Positions 24,868 to 33,641 of a stretch of DNA of 40,600 nucleotides are shown piece after piece. The translations under genes were made by a program, and so were the position numbers. Position 1 is the stretch's first letter; the number at the start of each line of letters is the position of its first letter. The notes beneath the pieces are model-generated. The model did no database searches, had not been told where the DNA came from, and was given only the letters and a program-made list of their open reading frames with translations. Source of the DNA: Mycobacterium sp. 852013-50091_SCH5140682 (GTDB lineage: Bacteria; Actinomycetota; Actinomycetes; Mycobacteriales; Mycobacteriaceae); NCBI RefSeq assembly GCF_001665685.1, contig NZ_LZTB01000022.1, positions 1 through 40,600 on the forward strand, written 5' to 3'.

Positions 24868-26090
24868 CCGCCGCCGACACCGAGGCCGCAGCCGCGGTCG
24901 CCACGCTGCGCACCACCGCCGCCATCCGGGAGCGGGCCGGCGTCCTGCTGCAACGGGCCAGGGCCGGCCGCTCCCCGTGGTTCGTGGTCGACGACGAGGC
25001 GCTGCCACGCGCGGCCGCCGAAGTCGCCGCCGTCACCCGGGAGCGCTACCCCGATCTGCGCATCCCCTATCACAGCCGGTGGCGCCACTTCGAAGCCGGC
25101 GGTGTCGACCGCAAGGCCGAACTGGACGCCCGGCTGGCCGATCTCGACCCCGCGGCACGGGCCAGGACCCTGATCGATCTCACCATCGTCAGCGTGCTGC
25201 TCGACGCCGGGGCGGGCCCCGGTTGGCAATACCGCGAAGCCACCACCGGGCTCAGCTTCACCCGTTCCGAAGGTCTCGCGGTCGCGAGTTGGCACGCGTT
25301 CTTCGACGGCGTGTTCTCCAGCGACCCGGACCGGCCCTGGCAGGTCGACGCTGAGGGCCTGAGCACTCTCGACGGCGACACGCTGGCCCGGGCTTTCCAG
25401 GTGGACGCACGCAATCCCCTGGTCGGCATCGACGGGCGGGTAGAGCTGCTGCGTCGTCTCGGGGCCGCGATGGCAGGTCAACCCGCGGTCTTCGGCCAGC
25501 CCGGCCGCCCCGGTGGGCTATTCGACACCGTGGCGGGCCCGACCGTCACCGCCCACACCATCCTGACCCGGCTGTTGACCTCACTGTCCGGTATCTGGTT
25601 GGCCGACAATGTCATTGACGGCCAACCCCTGGGTGACTGCTGGCCGCACCCCGCCGTGCCCGGCGACGGACCGTCGTGGGGGTGGATGCCGTTTCACAAG
25701 CTGTCGCAATGGCTGACGTACTCGCTGCTGGAACCGTTCACCTGGTCCGGTGTGCAGGTGACGGGCCTCGACGCATTGACCGGACTGCCCGAATACCGCA
25801 ACGGCGGTCTGCTGCTCGACACCGCGGTGCTGCAGCTGCGGAAGCCAGAGTGGGCACGACGCGCCTGGTCGGTGGGTGACGAACTCGTGGTGGAGTGGCG
25901 AGCGCTGACCGTTGCGCTGCTCGACGAACTCGCTGAGCTCGTGCGGGTTCGGCTCGGCGCCGGCGCCGGGCAGCTGCCGTTGGCGTGTGTGCTCGAAGGG
26001 GGTACCTGGGCCGCCGGACGCCGGCTGGCCGAGCGGCTGCGGGCAGGCAGCCCACCGCTGACCATCAGCAGCGACGGCACGGTCTTCTAG
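24864..26090 (+). CDS. URC4/Urg3 family protein (DUF1688)
   Basis: The 408-residue protein matches the DUF1688/Urc4 family. It shows [19 protein letters not shown] at the N-terminus, [54 protein letters not shown] and, near the centre, [28 protein letters not shown] and [18 protein letters not shown] are further family blocks. Urc4 is required for uracil use as nitrogen source in yeasts, but its reaction has not been firmly established to my knowledge. The gene is coupled to urc1 by an ATGA overlap and is followed after eight bases by the uracil phosphoribosyltransferase. Confidence 0.9.
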   Translation: MTAADTEAAAAVATLRTTAAIRERAGVLLQRARAGRSPWFVVDDEALPRAAAEVAAVTRERYPDLRIPYHSRWRHFEAGGVDRKAELDARLADLDPAARARTLIDLTIVSVLLDAGAGPGWQYREATTGLSFTRSEGLAVASWHAFFDGVFSSDPDRPWQVDAEGLSTLDGDTLARAFQVDARNPLVGIDGRVELLRRLGAAMAGQPAVFGQPGRPGGLFDTVAGPTVTAHTILTRLLTSLSGIWLADNVIDGQPLGDCWPHPAVPGDGPSWGWMPFHKLSQWLTYSLLEPFTWSGVQVTGLDALTGLPEYRNGGLLLDTAVLQLRKPEWARRAWSVGDELVVEWRALTVALLDELAELVRVRLGAGAGQLPLACVLEGGTWAAGRRLAERLRAGSPPLTISSDGTVF

Positions 26091-26098
26091 GAGGCGCC

Positions 26099-26728
26099 AT
26101 GGGTAACCTGCATATCGTCGATCACCCGCTGGTGGCGCACAAGCTCACCATGATGCGACAAAAAGAGGTGTCCACCAAGGGATTTCGACAACTCTTGATC
26201 GAGATCTCAATGCTGATGGCCTACGAGGTGCTGCGCGACGTCCCCGTACACGAGATCGAGATCGAGACCCCGCTGGAATCCACCACGGGCTCGGTGATCG
26301 ACGGCAAGAAGCTGGTGTTCGCATCCATTCTGCGGGCAGGCAGCGGCATCCTCGACGGCATGCTCAACGTCGTCCCGAGCGCGCGCGTCGGTCATATCGG
26401 GCTGTATCGGGACCCGAAAACCCATGTCGCCGTTGAGTACTACTTCAAGATGCCGAGCGATCTGCACGAACGCGATGTGGTGGTGGTCGACCCGATGCTG
26501 GCGACCGGCAACTCGGCGGTGGCAGCCATCGACCGGCTCAAGGAATACCAGCCGAAGTCGATCAAGTTCGTCTGCCTGCTGACCTGTCCCGAAGGCGTCG
26601 CCGCCATGCAGGCGGCCCACCCCGACGTGGCCATCTACACCGCGGCGCTGGACCGCGAACTCGATGCCGACGGCTACATCGTGCCCGGTCTGGGCGACGC
26701 GGGCGACCGCATCTTCGGGACGAAATGA
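26099..26728 (+). CDS. upp: Uracil phosphoribosyltransferase
   Basis: This 209-residue enzyme makes UMP from uracil and PRPP. The PRPP loop is [14 protein letters not shown], the uracil-binding region is [21 protein letters not shown], and the N-terminal [29 protein letters not shown] block is standard (key residues: HPL, KLT, RQK). The ribosome site AGGAGG overlaps the stop of the urc4 gene. As the third gene of a URC operon it corresponds to the yeast Urc6/Urg2 role, committing uracil to the nucleotide form that this catabolic route is thought to need, and so may be a dedicated paralogue rather than only a salvage enzyme. Confidence 0.96.
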   Translation: MGNLHIVDHPLVAHKLTMMRQKEVSTKGFRQLLIEISMLMAYEVLRDVPVHEIEIETPLESTTGSVIDGKKLVFASILRAGSGILDGMLNVVPSARVGHIGLYRDPKTHVAVEYYFKMPSDLHERDVVVVDPMLATGNSAVAAIDRLKEYQPKSIKFVCLLTCPEGVAAMQAAHPDVAIYTAALDRELDADGYIVPGLGDAGDRIFGTK

Positions 26729-26738
26729 CAAGTAGCGG

Positions 26739-27521
26739 TCAGCGTTTGCGGTCCCGCACCTTGTAGGTCGAGGGCCAGGACACCCTGGTCTCGTCGCCAA
26801 GCAACGGGGTGCCCGATCCCCCGACCCGGACGTCGTATGCCTCCTGCCCGGCGCCCACCTCACGGTTGGCGTGCTCCTGCGCGAGGTAGTACAGCTCGTC
26901 GATCGCCGCTTCGCTGTAGGCGACGAAGGTGGTCTTGCGGACGATGTCGTTCATCCCGGCCGTCATGCGGTCCGGCAGGATCCGCGATGCCAGCGCGGCG
27001 ATGCCAAGCAGCACAGCGGGAATCACCCAGTAGCAGATGAACGACAGCGGCGTTCGAGTGTCGAGGATGGTGGCGTCGCCCTGCACGATCGGCGGTATCG
27101 CCGACGACACCGTCATGCCGCCGAACGCGGCGACCCAGATCCACGTCAGGATCGTCACGATCCGCTTGAACAGGTCGCTCTCGACGACTCCCGGAGGCTG
27201 GCCCGCGGCCGCGTACTCCTGCACGAACGGCTTGCCGAGCAACAGCCCGGTCAGGGCGACCAGGAAGATTCCGGCGTTGCTCAGCGGCTGGATCCACCTC
27301 TGCAGGAAATCCTGACTCAGCGTCACGGTGAGTACTGTCAGCACGACGAAGGTGCCCAGCGCGCCGACTTCCAGGGTGCGCCCCGGGGTGCCGGCGATCC
27401 GACTGATGACGAATGTGGCGACCGCAGCCGCCAGCGCGACGAGCACGGCGGTGAGAAACGGAACGTTGCCGACAAGAACCCAGTAGATGATCCACGGCGC
27501 GAAACCGAACAGGATGCCCAC
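26739..27521 (-). CDS. Polytopic membrane protein of unknown function
   Basis: The 260-residue protein has about six hydrophobic segments in residues 1-195 (FGFAPWIIYWVLVG, FLTAVLVALAAAVATFVIS, GTFVVLTVLTVTL, GIFLVALTGLLLG, IVTILTWIWVAAFGG, ICYWVIPAVLLGIAAL) and a soluble C-terminal tail of about 60 residues containing YYLAQEHANREVGAGQEAYDVRVGG. I do not recognise a named family. The start is a GTG at 27521. It is convergent with upp, with ten bases between the stops. Confidence 0.78.
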   Translation of the reverse strand: MGILFGFAPWIIYWVLVGNVPFLTAVLVALAAAVATFVISRIAGTPGRTLEVGALGTFVVLTVLTVTLSQDFLQRWIQPLSNAGIFLVALTGLLLGKPFVQEYAAAGQPPGVVESDLFKRIVTILTWIWVAAFGGMTVSSAIPPIVQGDATILDTRTPLSFICYWVIPAVLLGIAALASRILPDRMTAGMNDIVRKTTFVAYSEAAIDELYYLAQEHANREVGAGQEAYDVRVGGSGTPLLGDETRVSWPSTYKVRDRKR

Positions 27522-27580
27522 GACAGGTCAGTCTAGGGGCTTACCGTTGCGGCAACGGCAGGTCGCGGCAATGACGTCGG

Positions 27581-28639
27581 CTACTCGTCCTCGGAGCGTG
27601 AATTGCGCCGCCACTCAGAGATTTTGCGCCCCATCGAATCGGCCGCGCTGGTGGCCGCCTGCCCGACCCCGTCGACGAAACCGCCCAGCCCGTCGCGGAT
27701 GCCCCGGATCAACGGATCGTTGGACTGGTCGAAACCGTCCTTGTATTGGCGCGCGGCAGCGGTGACGTCGTCGGACCACCGGACGTTGTCGTCGTCGGCC
27801 CGCAGCGGGTAGTCGCCCGCCATGATGGCGCCGTAGCCCCCGGTGTCGACCCATCTGGTCAACGCGGCCGCGCGCAACACCGAGAACGGGTGGCTGCGCA
27901 ATTCGAGATTGAGCAGCTTGAGCACGCCGTCGCGCATGTCGCCTGCGGCATCGTAATCCCGGGCTTGGGCCAGGAAGGCCTGGGTGTCGAGCTTGTCGAG
28001 CCGGGCACCGGCGGCCAGCTTGAGTTCGACGCGGATGGCGGTGTCGAAATCCTGCCCGCACAGCAGACCCGCCCGATCACCCGATAGCTCGGATTTGCGT
28101 TGCCATTCCTGCAGTGCCGCCACGATGGCCCGCAGCGCCCACCCGCCGAGCGGGATGAAACCGAACGACGCCGCAAGGCGCATCAGGTGGTCGAGCATGG
28201 TCCGGTAGACCGCGTGCCCGCTCAGCGCGTGCCCGAGTTCGTGGCCGATGATGAACCGCATCTCGTCGGGTGTCAGCAGGTCGTACATGCCCGAGGTGAT
28301 GACGATGAACGGCTCGTCCATCCCGATGGTGTAGGCGTTCGCGAAAGGTGACTGCATGACGAACATTTCGGGCCGAGTGGGCGCGTCGAGCACCTGCACG
28401 CACTCGTCGAGCAGCGCGTCGAGGTCCGCGAACTGACGGGGCCCCACGCGCGCCGAATTGGCCAGGTACACCAGCCGGTGCCTGCGCTCCCGCAACATCC
28501 CCGACAGGAGCTTGAGGATCTGATCGAAACCCTTGAGCCGGCGCAGCGCGGTCAGCGCAGTGCGGTCGGCAGGGTGCTCCCAGGCCCGGGAACTGATGCC
28601 GGGGAATACGGTCCGCGCATTCGCGGGTGGCTGGTCCAT
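27581..28639 (-). CDS. M48-family zinc metalloprotease
   Basis: The 352-residue protein has the zinc motif HELGHALSGH (His133, Glu134, His137) and a third-ligand region SELSGDRAGLL, as in HtpX/Ste24-type M48 enzymes. It precedes the motif with the family strand SPFANAYTIGMDEPFIVITSGM and LLTPDEMRFII. Only short hydrophobic stretches (about 150-170) are present, so membrane attachment is uncertain; the C-terminal about 60 residues are polar and charged. The ATG at 28639 has AAGGG eight bases upstream; the frame is open further upstream without support. Its substrates are unknown; the family degrades damaged proteins. Confidence 0.88.
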   Translation of the reverse strand: MDQPPANARTVFPGISSRAWEHPADRTALTALRRLKGFDQILKLLSGMLRERRHRLVYLANSARVGPRQFADLDALLDECVQVLDAPTRPEMFVMQSPFANAYTIGMDEPFIVITSGMYDLLTPDEMRFIIGHELGHALSGHAVYRTMLDHLMRLAASFGFIPLGGWALRAIVAALQEWQRKSELSGDRAGLLCGQDFDTAIRVELKLAAGARLDKLDTQAFLAQARDYDAAGDMRDGVLKLLNLELRSHPFSVLRAAALTRWVDTGGYGAIMAGDYPLRADDDNVRWSDDVTAAARQYKDGFDQSNDPLIRGIRDGLGGFVDGVGQAATSAADSMGRKISEWRRNSRSEDE

Positions 28640-28724
28640 CGGTGTGCCCTTCGTCGTGTCAGCCCCAACACTACGGAGGGTTGCACGAGGGCCCGGACAC
28701 CAATTCGCAAGCCGCCGCCCGGCG

Positions 28725-29345
28725 TCAGGCGATGATGCGAACCAGGTACGGCGCCATGCCGTTGGTACGCACGGGCGACACCGCCACGCCACGCTCGGTG
28801 GTCTCGACCATCTGCCCATTTCCGACGAACAGCGCGACGCTCTGGGTGCCCTCCGGGCCGTAGAAGATCAGATCGCCGGGCGCCGCCTGCGCGGGTGCCA
28901 CCTTCTGCCCGACCTTGTACTGCTCACCGGAGGACCGCGGCAGCTTCACGCCGACACCGGCGAACGAATACACGATGAGACCCGATGCGTCGAAACCGAC
29001 GACGTTGGGAGCGACGGGCGCGGCGGGCGTGGCACCCAGACCCAGCAGGCCGGGGAACAGTCCCGGGGCGGCCGGTGTGGTGGGTGCCAGAACCGGGCCT
29101 GCGGCACCGGGGAGAGCGGGGTTGGCAGCGGCCACGGTCGCATCACGCACGACTCCACGGGTGGGCCCGTTGGAGTCCCCTCCGCCGTAGACGAACGGCA
29201 CGCCGCGTTGCGAAAGTGCCCGGGAGATAACCTGTTCGATGAACTTCTGGTTGCCGGCCGGCCGCTGGTACGGATCTGCGGACGCGAGTCCGGGGGCCGC
29301 CAGCAGCAGAGCCAGGCTGACCATCAGGGCATACGTGCGCTTCAT
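28725..29345 (-). CDS. ripD: RipD-like NlpC/P60 protein with lost catalytic residues
   Basis: The 206-residue exported protein has a signal peptide (about 1-23, GLASA before DPYQ). An NlpC/P60 domain starts IEQVISRALSQRGVPFVYGGG and is interrupted by an about 50-residue Ala/Pro-rich insertion (about 66-115). The catalytic Cys is replaced by Ala120 (FDASGL instead of FDCSGL) and the catalytic His position reads Ser169 (TQSVALFVGNGQM). M. tuberculosis RipD (Rv1566c) has the same kind of replacements and binds peptidoglycan without cleaving it, so a binding or scaffolding role is expected. It is divergent from tenA. Confidence 0.88.
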   Translation of the reverse strand: MKRTYALMVSLALLLAAPGLASADPYQRPAGNQKFIEQVISRALSQRGVPFVYGGGDSNGPTRGVVRDATVAAANPALPGAAGPVLAPTTPAAPGLFPGLLGLGATPAAPVAPNVVGFDASGLIVYSFAGVGVKLPRSSGEQYKVGQKVAPAQAAPGDLIFYGPEGTQSVALFVGNGQMVETTERGVAVSPVRTNGMAPYLVRIIA

Positions 29346-29609
29346 CGCATACTTCAACTCTCTTCGACCCAGTGTCATCTCAGGCTGACCGCCCGTCGAC
29401 AGCAGTCACCGCAACTATTTGTACCGGCCGATCGCCGTTCTGCCCAATTTCTCTGCAGCACAACGCTAATGAGATGCAGTACCGTGACCGAACGGTGACT
29501 CAGGCCCGACCGGCTGCCCGCGCCGGCGCCCAGTTCGGTCCGCCGCAGGGGAAAGTGAATGACGTTGTGCGGCAATGGGTTTTCCTGGAGCGCACACAGA
29601 CATGACAAG

Positions 29610-30293
29610 ATGGCGACCATGAACGCGACGACAAGCTGGTCGAACCGGTTGTGGACCGACATCGAGGACACCTACACGGCGATCCTGGACCACCCCTTCA
29701 TCACCGGGCTCACCGACGGCAGCCTGGACGACAAGGCGTTCGCCCACTACGTCGCCCAGGACGTCCACTATCTGCGGGACTATGCGCGGGCGCTGGCCAT
29801 CGTCGCGGCGAAGGCTCCGGAGCTGACCGACACCGCGATGTTCGCCCGGCACGCCGCCGAGGTGTTCGACGTCGAGCTCGAACTGCATACGCAGCTGCTG
29901 CCCGAACTGGGACTGGACCCCGTCACATTGAATGCGGAGCCGATCGCCCCGACCACCCGGGCCTACACCAGCTATCTGCTGGCCACCGCGTACAGCGGCA
30001 GCTTCGCCGACGGGCTGGCGGCGGTGCTGCCGTGCTACTGGATCTACGCGCGGGTGGGAGCCGATCTGGCCGCCCGAGGATCGCGTGATTCGCGCTATCA
30101 GCGCTGGATCGACAGTTATGGCGGCGAGGCCTTCGCCGCGACCGTGGCGGAAGTGCTGGCACTGACCGACCGCGTGGGACCGACCCTGACCGAGGCTGAC
30201 GAGGCCGTCGCGCGGGCGCATTTCCGGCAGACCGCGCAATACGAGTGGATGTTCTTCGACGCCGGGTACCGCCGCGAGCAGTGGCCGATCTGA
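29610..30293 (+). CDS. tenA: TenA-family aminopyrimidine aminohydrolase / thiaminase II
   Basis: The 227-residue helical protein matches TenA, which hydrolyses aminomethylpyrimidine in thiamine salvage. Catalytic residues are visible: Asp51 (YVAQDVHYL), Cys142 (AVLPCYWIYARVG) and Glu212 (QYEWMFFDAGYRREQWP), with the conserved Tyr and Trp around them. A second ATG three codons downstream is equally possible and no strong ribosome site marks either. No TPP riboswitch or other thiamine gene is visible nearby, so regulation is unclear. It converges on tpx across a 17-bp stem-loop. Confidence 0.9.
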   Translation: MATMNATTSWSNRLWTDIEDTYTAILDHPFITGLTDGSLDDKAFAHYVAQDVHYLRDYARALAIVAAKAPELTDTAMFARHAAEVFDVELELHTQLLPELGLDPVTLNAEPIAPTTRAYTSYLLATAYSGSFADGLAAVLPCYWIYARVGADLAARGSRDSRYQRWIDSYGGEAFAATVAEVLALTDRVGPTLTEADEAVARAHFRQTAQYEWMFFDAGYRREQWPI

Positions 30294-30301
30294 TGTAAAT
30301 G

Positions 30302-30340
30302 CACGTGCTGCCCGCCTGAATCCCAGGCGGGCAGCACGTG
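30302..30340. terminator. Perfect 17-bp stem-loop between convergent tenA and tpx
   Basis: CACGTGCTGCCCGCCTG (30302-30318) pairs exactly with 30324-30340 around the loop AATCC. It lies 8 bases after the tenA stop and 14 before the tpx stop, fitting a bidirectional terminator without U-tract. Confidence 0.85.
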
Positions 30341-30354
30341 GATAGAACGGATTA

Positions 30355-30846
30355 CTACAGCGCGGCCAGCGCGGCGTCGTAGTTCGGCTCGTCGGCGATC
30401 TCGGACACCAGCTCGGTGTAGGCGACATTGCCGTCCGCACCGATCACCACGACGGCACGGCCGAACAGCCCGGCCATCGGACCGTCGGCGATAGTGATGC
30501 CGTAGTCCTCACCGAAGCCGTCGCGGAAGGCCGACGCAGTGGTGACGTTCTCGATGCCCTCGGCGCCACAGAAACGGCTCTGCGCGAACGGCAGGTCCTT
30601 GGACACGCACAGCACGGCAGCACCGCTGGATGCGGCCTTCTCGTTGAAGGTGCGCACGCTGGTGGCACAGGTCGGGGTGTCGACCGACGGGAAGATGTTC
30701 AGCAGCACGGCCTTGCCTCGGAACTGCTCGTTGGTGACCGGGCCGAGATCGGTGCCCGTGAGCGCGAAGCTGGGCGCCGGCGAGCCGACGGCGGGCAGCT
30801 CGCCCACGGTGTTGACGGGGTTTCCACGCAGGGTTATCTGTGCCAT
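30355..30846 (-). CDS. tpx: Thiol peroxidase Tpx
   Basis: This 163-residue atypical 2-Cys peroxiredoxin reduces peroxides with thioredoxin-derived electrons. The peroxidatic Cys60 is in FPSVDTPTCATSVR, the resolving Cys93 in FAQSRFCGAEG, and a third Cys80 sits between (AVLCVSKDLP). These positions are the same as in M. tuberculosis Tpx. ATG at 30846 gives the standard MAQITLRGNPV start. It stands as a single gene, divergent from the kinase-like gene at 30898, with a short 51-bp intergenic space. Confidence 0.97.
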   Translation of the reverse strand: MAQITLRGNPVNTVGELPAVGSPAPSFALTGTDLGPVTNEQFRGKAVLLNIFPSVDTPTCATSVRTFNEKAASSGAAVLCVSKDLPFAQSRFCGAEGIENVTTASAFRDGFGEDYGITIADGPMAGLFGRAVVVIGADGNVAYTELVSEIADEPNYDAALAAL

Positions 30847-30897
30847 AGGCACAGTCTGTCAAAACCGGCGGCGGGTGAGACAGGCCGGGGTGCGACC

Positions 30898-31800
30898 ATG
30901 GAGCCGATGATCGATCTGCCCGACGCGGTGCGCGCGATGGCCGTGCGTGGACCACAGTGGCAGGACTGGGTGGACCGGCTGCCGCGGCTCCTGCGGGCCC
31001 AGCTCGACGACTGGGCGCTCACCCCGGACGGGGCTCCCATGCACGGCTTCTGCTCGATCGTGGTGCCCGTGCGCAGCCGCGACACCGGGCCTGCGGTGCT
31101 CAAGATCTCGCTGCCCGACGAGGAGTCCGAACACGAACACCTCGCGCTGCGCCGGTGGGGCGGCGACGGCGCGGTCCGGTTACTGCGCGCCGAGCCTCAT
31201 CGCCGGGCCCTGCTGCTCGAGCGGTTGCAAACCCGAGATCTCAAGGGGCTCTGGGACATCGAGGCATGCGAGATCGCCGCGTCGCTGTACCGCCGGATCC
31301 ACGTTCCGGCGCTGCCCCAGCTTCGTCTGCTTCCCGCACTCGTCGAACACTGGACCGCCGACCTCACAGCGCTCCCCCGCAACGCGCCGGTACCGCGCCG
31401 GCTGGTGGAGCAGGCCATCACGCTGGGTACCGAACTCATCGCTGACCCGGCAAGCTCGGCAACGCTCATCCACAGCGACCTGCACTACGAGAACGTGCTG
31501 GCCGCCGATCGGGAACCCTGGCTGGTGATCGACCCGAAACCGATCAGCGGCGACCCGCACTACGAGATCGCGCCGATGCTGTGGAACCGGTGGGCCGAGC
31601 TCGCCGGTTACGTTCGCGACGGTGTGCGGCGCCGGTTCTACACCCTGGTCGACGCGGCCGAACTCGACGTCGACCGGGCCAGGGCGTGGGTGATCGTGCG
31701 GACCATGCACAACGCGATGTGGGAGCTGACCGAACAGGATGAACCGGACCCCGACTGGCTGACCACATGCGTGACCATCGCCAAGGCCGTGCAGGACTGA
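30898..31800 (+). CDS. Aminoglycoside/hydroxyurea phosphotransferase-like kinase (APH(6) family)
   Basis: The 300-residue protein has a protein-kinase-like fold. The Brenner-type catalytic motif is LIHSDLHYENVLA (His192, Asp194) and the metal-binding motif is VIDPKPISGDPHYEIAPMLWNR (Asp212). The latter with 'DPKP…GDP..E..P.LWNR' is typical of the family containing streptomycin 6-phosphotransferases and hydroxyurea kinase. The N-lobe has VPVRSRDTGPAVLKISLPDEES with the ATP-binding Lys. Many chromosomal members have no proven resistance role, so resistance is only a possibility. The second ATG (30907) is an alternative start. Confidence 0.87.
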   Translation: MEPMIDLPDAVRAMAVRGPQWQDWVDRLPRLLRAQLDDWALTPDGAPMHGFCSIVVPVRSRDTGPAVLKISLPDEESEHEHLALRRWGGDGAVRLLRAEPHRRALLLERLQTRDLKGLWDIEACEIAASLYRRIHVPALPQLRLLPALVEHWTADLTALPRNAPVPRRLVEQAITLGTELIADPASSATLIHSDLHYENVLAADREPWLVIDPKPISGDPHYEIAPMLWNRWAELAGYVRDGVRRRFYTLVDAAELDVDRARAWVIVRTMHNAMWELTEQDEPDPDWLTTCVTIAKAVQD

Positions 31801-31806
31801 CCGCTC

Positions 31807-32760
31807 TCAGCGCCCAACCGCGGTGGCCGCGCGGATGCGGTCGCGCCACCACGCGATCCGCTGCGGGTCGGTGACGGCGTATTGCTCAACCAGTTCCGGC
31901 TGGGGGGCGGGAGGCATCGGGGCGACGGGCAGGAAACCGTCCACGACAGTCAGCGAACGGGATGGGGCGACGACGTCGCCCGCCAGCAGCGAGCGGCCGC
32001 CGAGTTCGCATGCGTATGGCAACTCGGGCAGCGCACCCGCCAGCGCGAGCCCTGCCGTGAGACCGATACTGGTCTGCACGGTCGAGCTGACCACGCACGG
32101 CAGCCCCGTCATCTCGGCCACCCGCAGCGCCCGGCGGGCGCCGCCGAGCGGTCCGCACCGCACGACGGCGACGTCAGCGGCCTCGTGCGGCGCCGGCCCG
32201 TGGGTGTCGAGCACCGACATGTCGACCGCGATGCGTACATCGAGGCGGGCCCGCACGCGGGCGGCGTCGGCGAGGCTGGAGCACGGTTGCACAACGAACT
32301 CCAGGTGGCCTGCCGCCCCGTGCAGCGCTGCGATCGCGGCCACCGCGGTATCGACGTCCCACCTGCCCCTGGCGTCGCAGCGGATCGCGCCGTCGGGTCC
32401 GAGAGCCTCACGCACCGCGGCCACCCGGGCGACGTCGTCGGCCAGCGGGGTGCCGACCTCGACCACGGCTGACCGGCACCCCGATGCGACCACGATGTCG
32501 TGGGCGCGCGCGGGGTCGACGGGAGGCACGGTGGCAGCAATGGGGATCCGGCCGCGCACAGGATCGGGCCAGCCGACAGTGCCGGGCTCGGTCGCGGCGG
32601 TCAGCCAGCGCACCAGCGTCGCGGCGCCGGCATCCGACGGCGGACCGAACTCGCCCCAGCCCTGCGGGCCCTCGACCAGCACGCCCTCGTAAGTGCCGGT
32701 GCCGTCGCGCAACGGGATCGCGAACACCGGTGAGCTGTCGAGGTCGATCAGGGTCTGCAC
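31807..32760 (-). CDS. MenC-like enolase-superfamily protein with missing catalytic residues
   Basis: The 317-residue protein aligns along its length with mycobacterial o-succinylbenzoate synthase: GWGEFGP, RIPIAATVPPVDP, DARGRWDVDTAVAAIAAL, PLGGARRALRVAE, CVVSSTVQTSIGLTAGLALAGALPEL and a WWRDRI end. The catalytic KxK is V99-V-E101, the EQP metal glutamate is Val157 (VVQP), DES is DMS (Asp180 kept) and the LK lysine is Arg201 (VVRC). Asp129 remains (CDARG). With both catalytic lysines and one metal ligand gone it should not catalyse OSBS chemistry. It is probably a paralogue with another role or a decaying gene, though the frame is intact. No other menaquinone gene is adjacent. Confidence 0.82.
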   Translation of the reverse strand: MQTLIDLDSSPVFAIPLRDGTGTYEGVLVEGPQGWGEFGPPSDAGAATLVRWLTAATEPGTVGWPDPVRGRIPIAATVPPVDPARAHDIVVASGCRSAVVEVGTPLADDVARVAAVREALGPDGAIRCDARGRWDVDTAVAAIAALHGAAGHLEFVVQPCSSLADAARVRARLDVRIAVDMSVLDTHGPAPHEAADVAVVRCGPLGGARRALRVAEMTGLPCVVSSTVQTSIGLTAGLALAGALPELPYACELGGRSLLAGDVVAPSRSLTVVDGFLPVAPMPPAPQPELVEQYAVTDPQRIAWWRDRIRAATAVGR

Positions 32761-32787
32761 AAGCAGGTGACGCTAGCCGACGCTGCC

Positions 32788-33318
32788 TTACCGGCGGGCG
32801 GATCCGGTCAGCGGAGTCCCGTCCGCCGCGTACAGCACGCAGATCACCGAACTCGGTTCCGGATTGTTCGAGGTGCGGTCCTGGCGGGAATCGATCAGAT
32901 AGGTCACCGAAAACCTGCTGCTTGTCGCGGGGTGACCGGTGTAGGAGGCGAATCCCGTGGCACAGGCCTGGTCGGCTACGCCCGCGATGGCGTCGTTCAC
33001 GGACACATCACCGCGGTAGAACGCCTCGGCGCGATGCGGCGTGGCGCAGTCGACGGTCGTCACCATCACCACGCTCGGATCGGTCGGCGGCATGCCGACC
33101 AGGCAGTCTCCGGCCTGCAGGTCCACCCACGCCTTGCTCTGCTCCTTGGCCGGGGCAGCGGCACTCGGCGGCGGGGCGGGCGCCGCGGTGTGCAGCGATG
33201 TGGCGGGTTGCGCACTCGAAGAGTCGGTGACGTGTTGCCCGCCGCCGCATGCCGTCAGCCCCGCGCCCACGAGCATCGCCGTCGCGATACGCATCGAGGT
33301 GAGCAATGTTGACCTCAT
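32788..33318 (-). CDS. Lipoprotein with septum-formation-like domain
   Basis: The 176-residue protein has a lipoprotein signal with lipobox LTAC (Cys24) followed by GGGQ, then a Ser/Ala/Pro-rich linker to about residue 62. The globular part reads WVDLQAGDCLVGMPP…VMVTTVDCATPHRAEAFYRGDV…ACATGFASYTG…SSVICVLYAADG, with paired cysteines. The pattern 'GDCL…V.CA.PH..E.' is that of the septum_form/DUF4190-associated domain found in actinobacterial envelope proteins. Its function is unknown. The start could also be the ATG at 33294, which shortens the n-region. Confidence 0.77.
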   Translation of the reverse strand: MRSTLLTSMRIATAMLVGAGLTACGGGQHVTDSSSAQPATSLHTAAPAPPPSAAAPAKEQSKAWVDLQAGDCLVGMPPTDPSVVMVTTVDCATPHRAEAFYRGDVSVNDAIAGVADQACATGFASYTGHPATSSRFSVTYLIDSRQDRTSNNPEPSSVICVLYAADGTPLTGSARR

Positions 33319-33382
33319 CCTCTCGTCGCAGCCTAAACTTCCAAGCAGGTCAAAAGAATCACGAACACGTCAGGAGTGCGGC

Positions 33383-33631
33383 ATGCCAAGCCGAGCGCGG
33401 CGGACCATCATGACGCTGGCAGCAGTGGCGTTCGCCGCAGTGCCATTGGGTTTTGCCGGCGCCGCGACACCCACGGTGATGGCGGGTTGCCCGGACGGTG
33501 AGACCGGCGTTATCTATGGCTGCGCACCGTTCTGCGTGCCCGGCCGCCAGCTCGACACCGCGACGGGGTTGTGCCTGCCGGTTCCTCCGCCGCCCGCAGC
33601 GCCCAATGGTGTTGCGACACCGATGGTCTAG
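33383..33631 (+). CDS. Small exported protein with four cysteines
   Basis: The 82-residue protein has a signal peptide (about 1-28 or 1-34). The mature region is about 50 residues with four Cys (36, 47, 51, 64) in AGCPDGETGVIYGCAPFCVPG and ATGLCLPVPPPPA, followed by a Pro-rich end. The spacing suggests two disulfides. I do not recognise the family. The ATG at 33383 has AGGAG seven bases upstream, strong evidence that this short gene is real. It is 10 bases upstream of the MOSC gene and may be co-transcribed. Confidence 0.8.
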   Translation: MPSRARRTIMTLAAVAFAAVPLGFAGAATPTVMAGCPDGETGVIYGCAPFCVPGRQLDTATGLCLPVPPPPAAPNGVATPMV

Positions 33632-33641
33632 CTTGAGCGTC

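Noticed and set aside
29346..29609. Possible TPP riboswitch upstream of tenA
   Set aside because: I looked for the conserved CTGAGA and related thi-box segments in the tenA leader and did not see a convincing set.
30898..31800. Calling the APH(6)-like kinase an antibiotic-resistance gene
   Set aside because: Family motifs fit, but chromosomal members of this family are common without proven resistance; sequence alone does not support a resistance claim.
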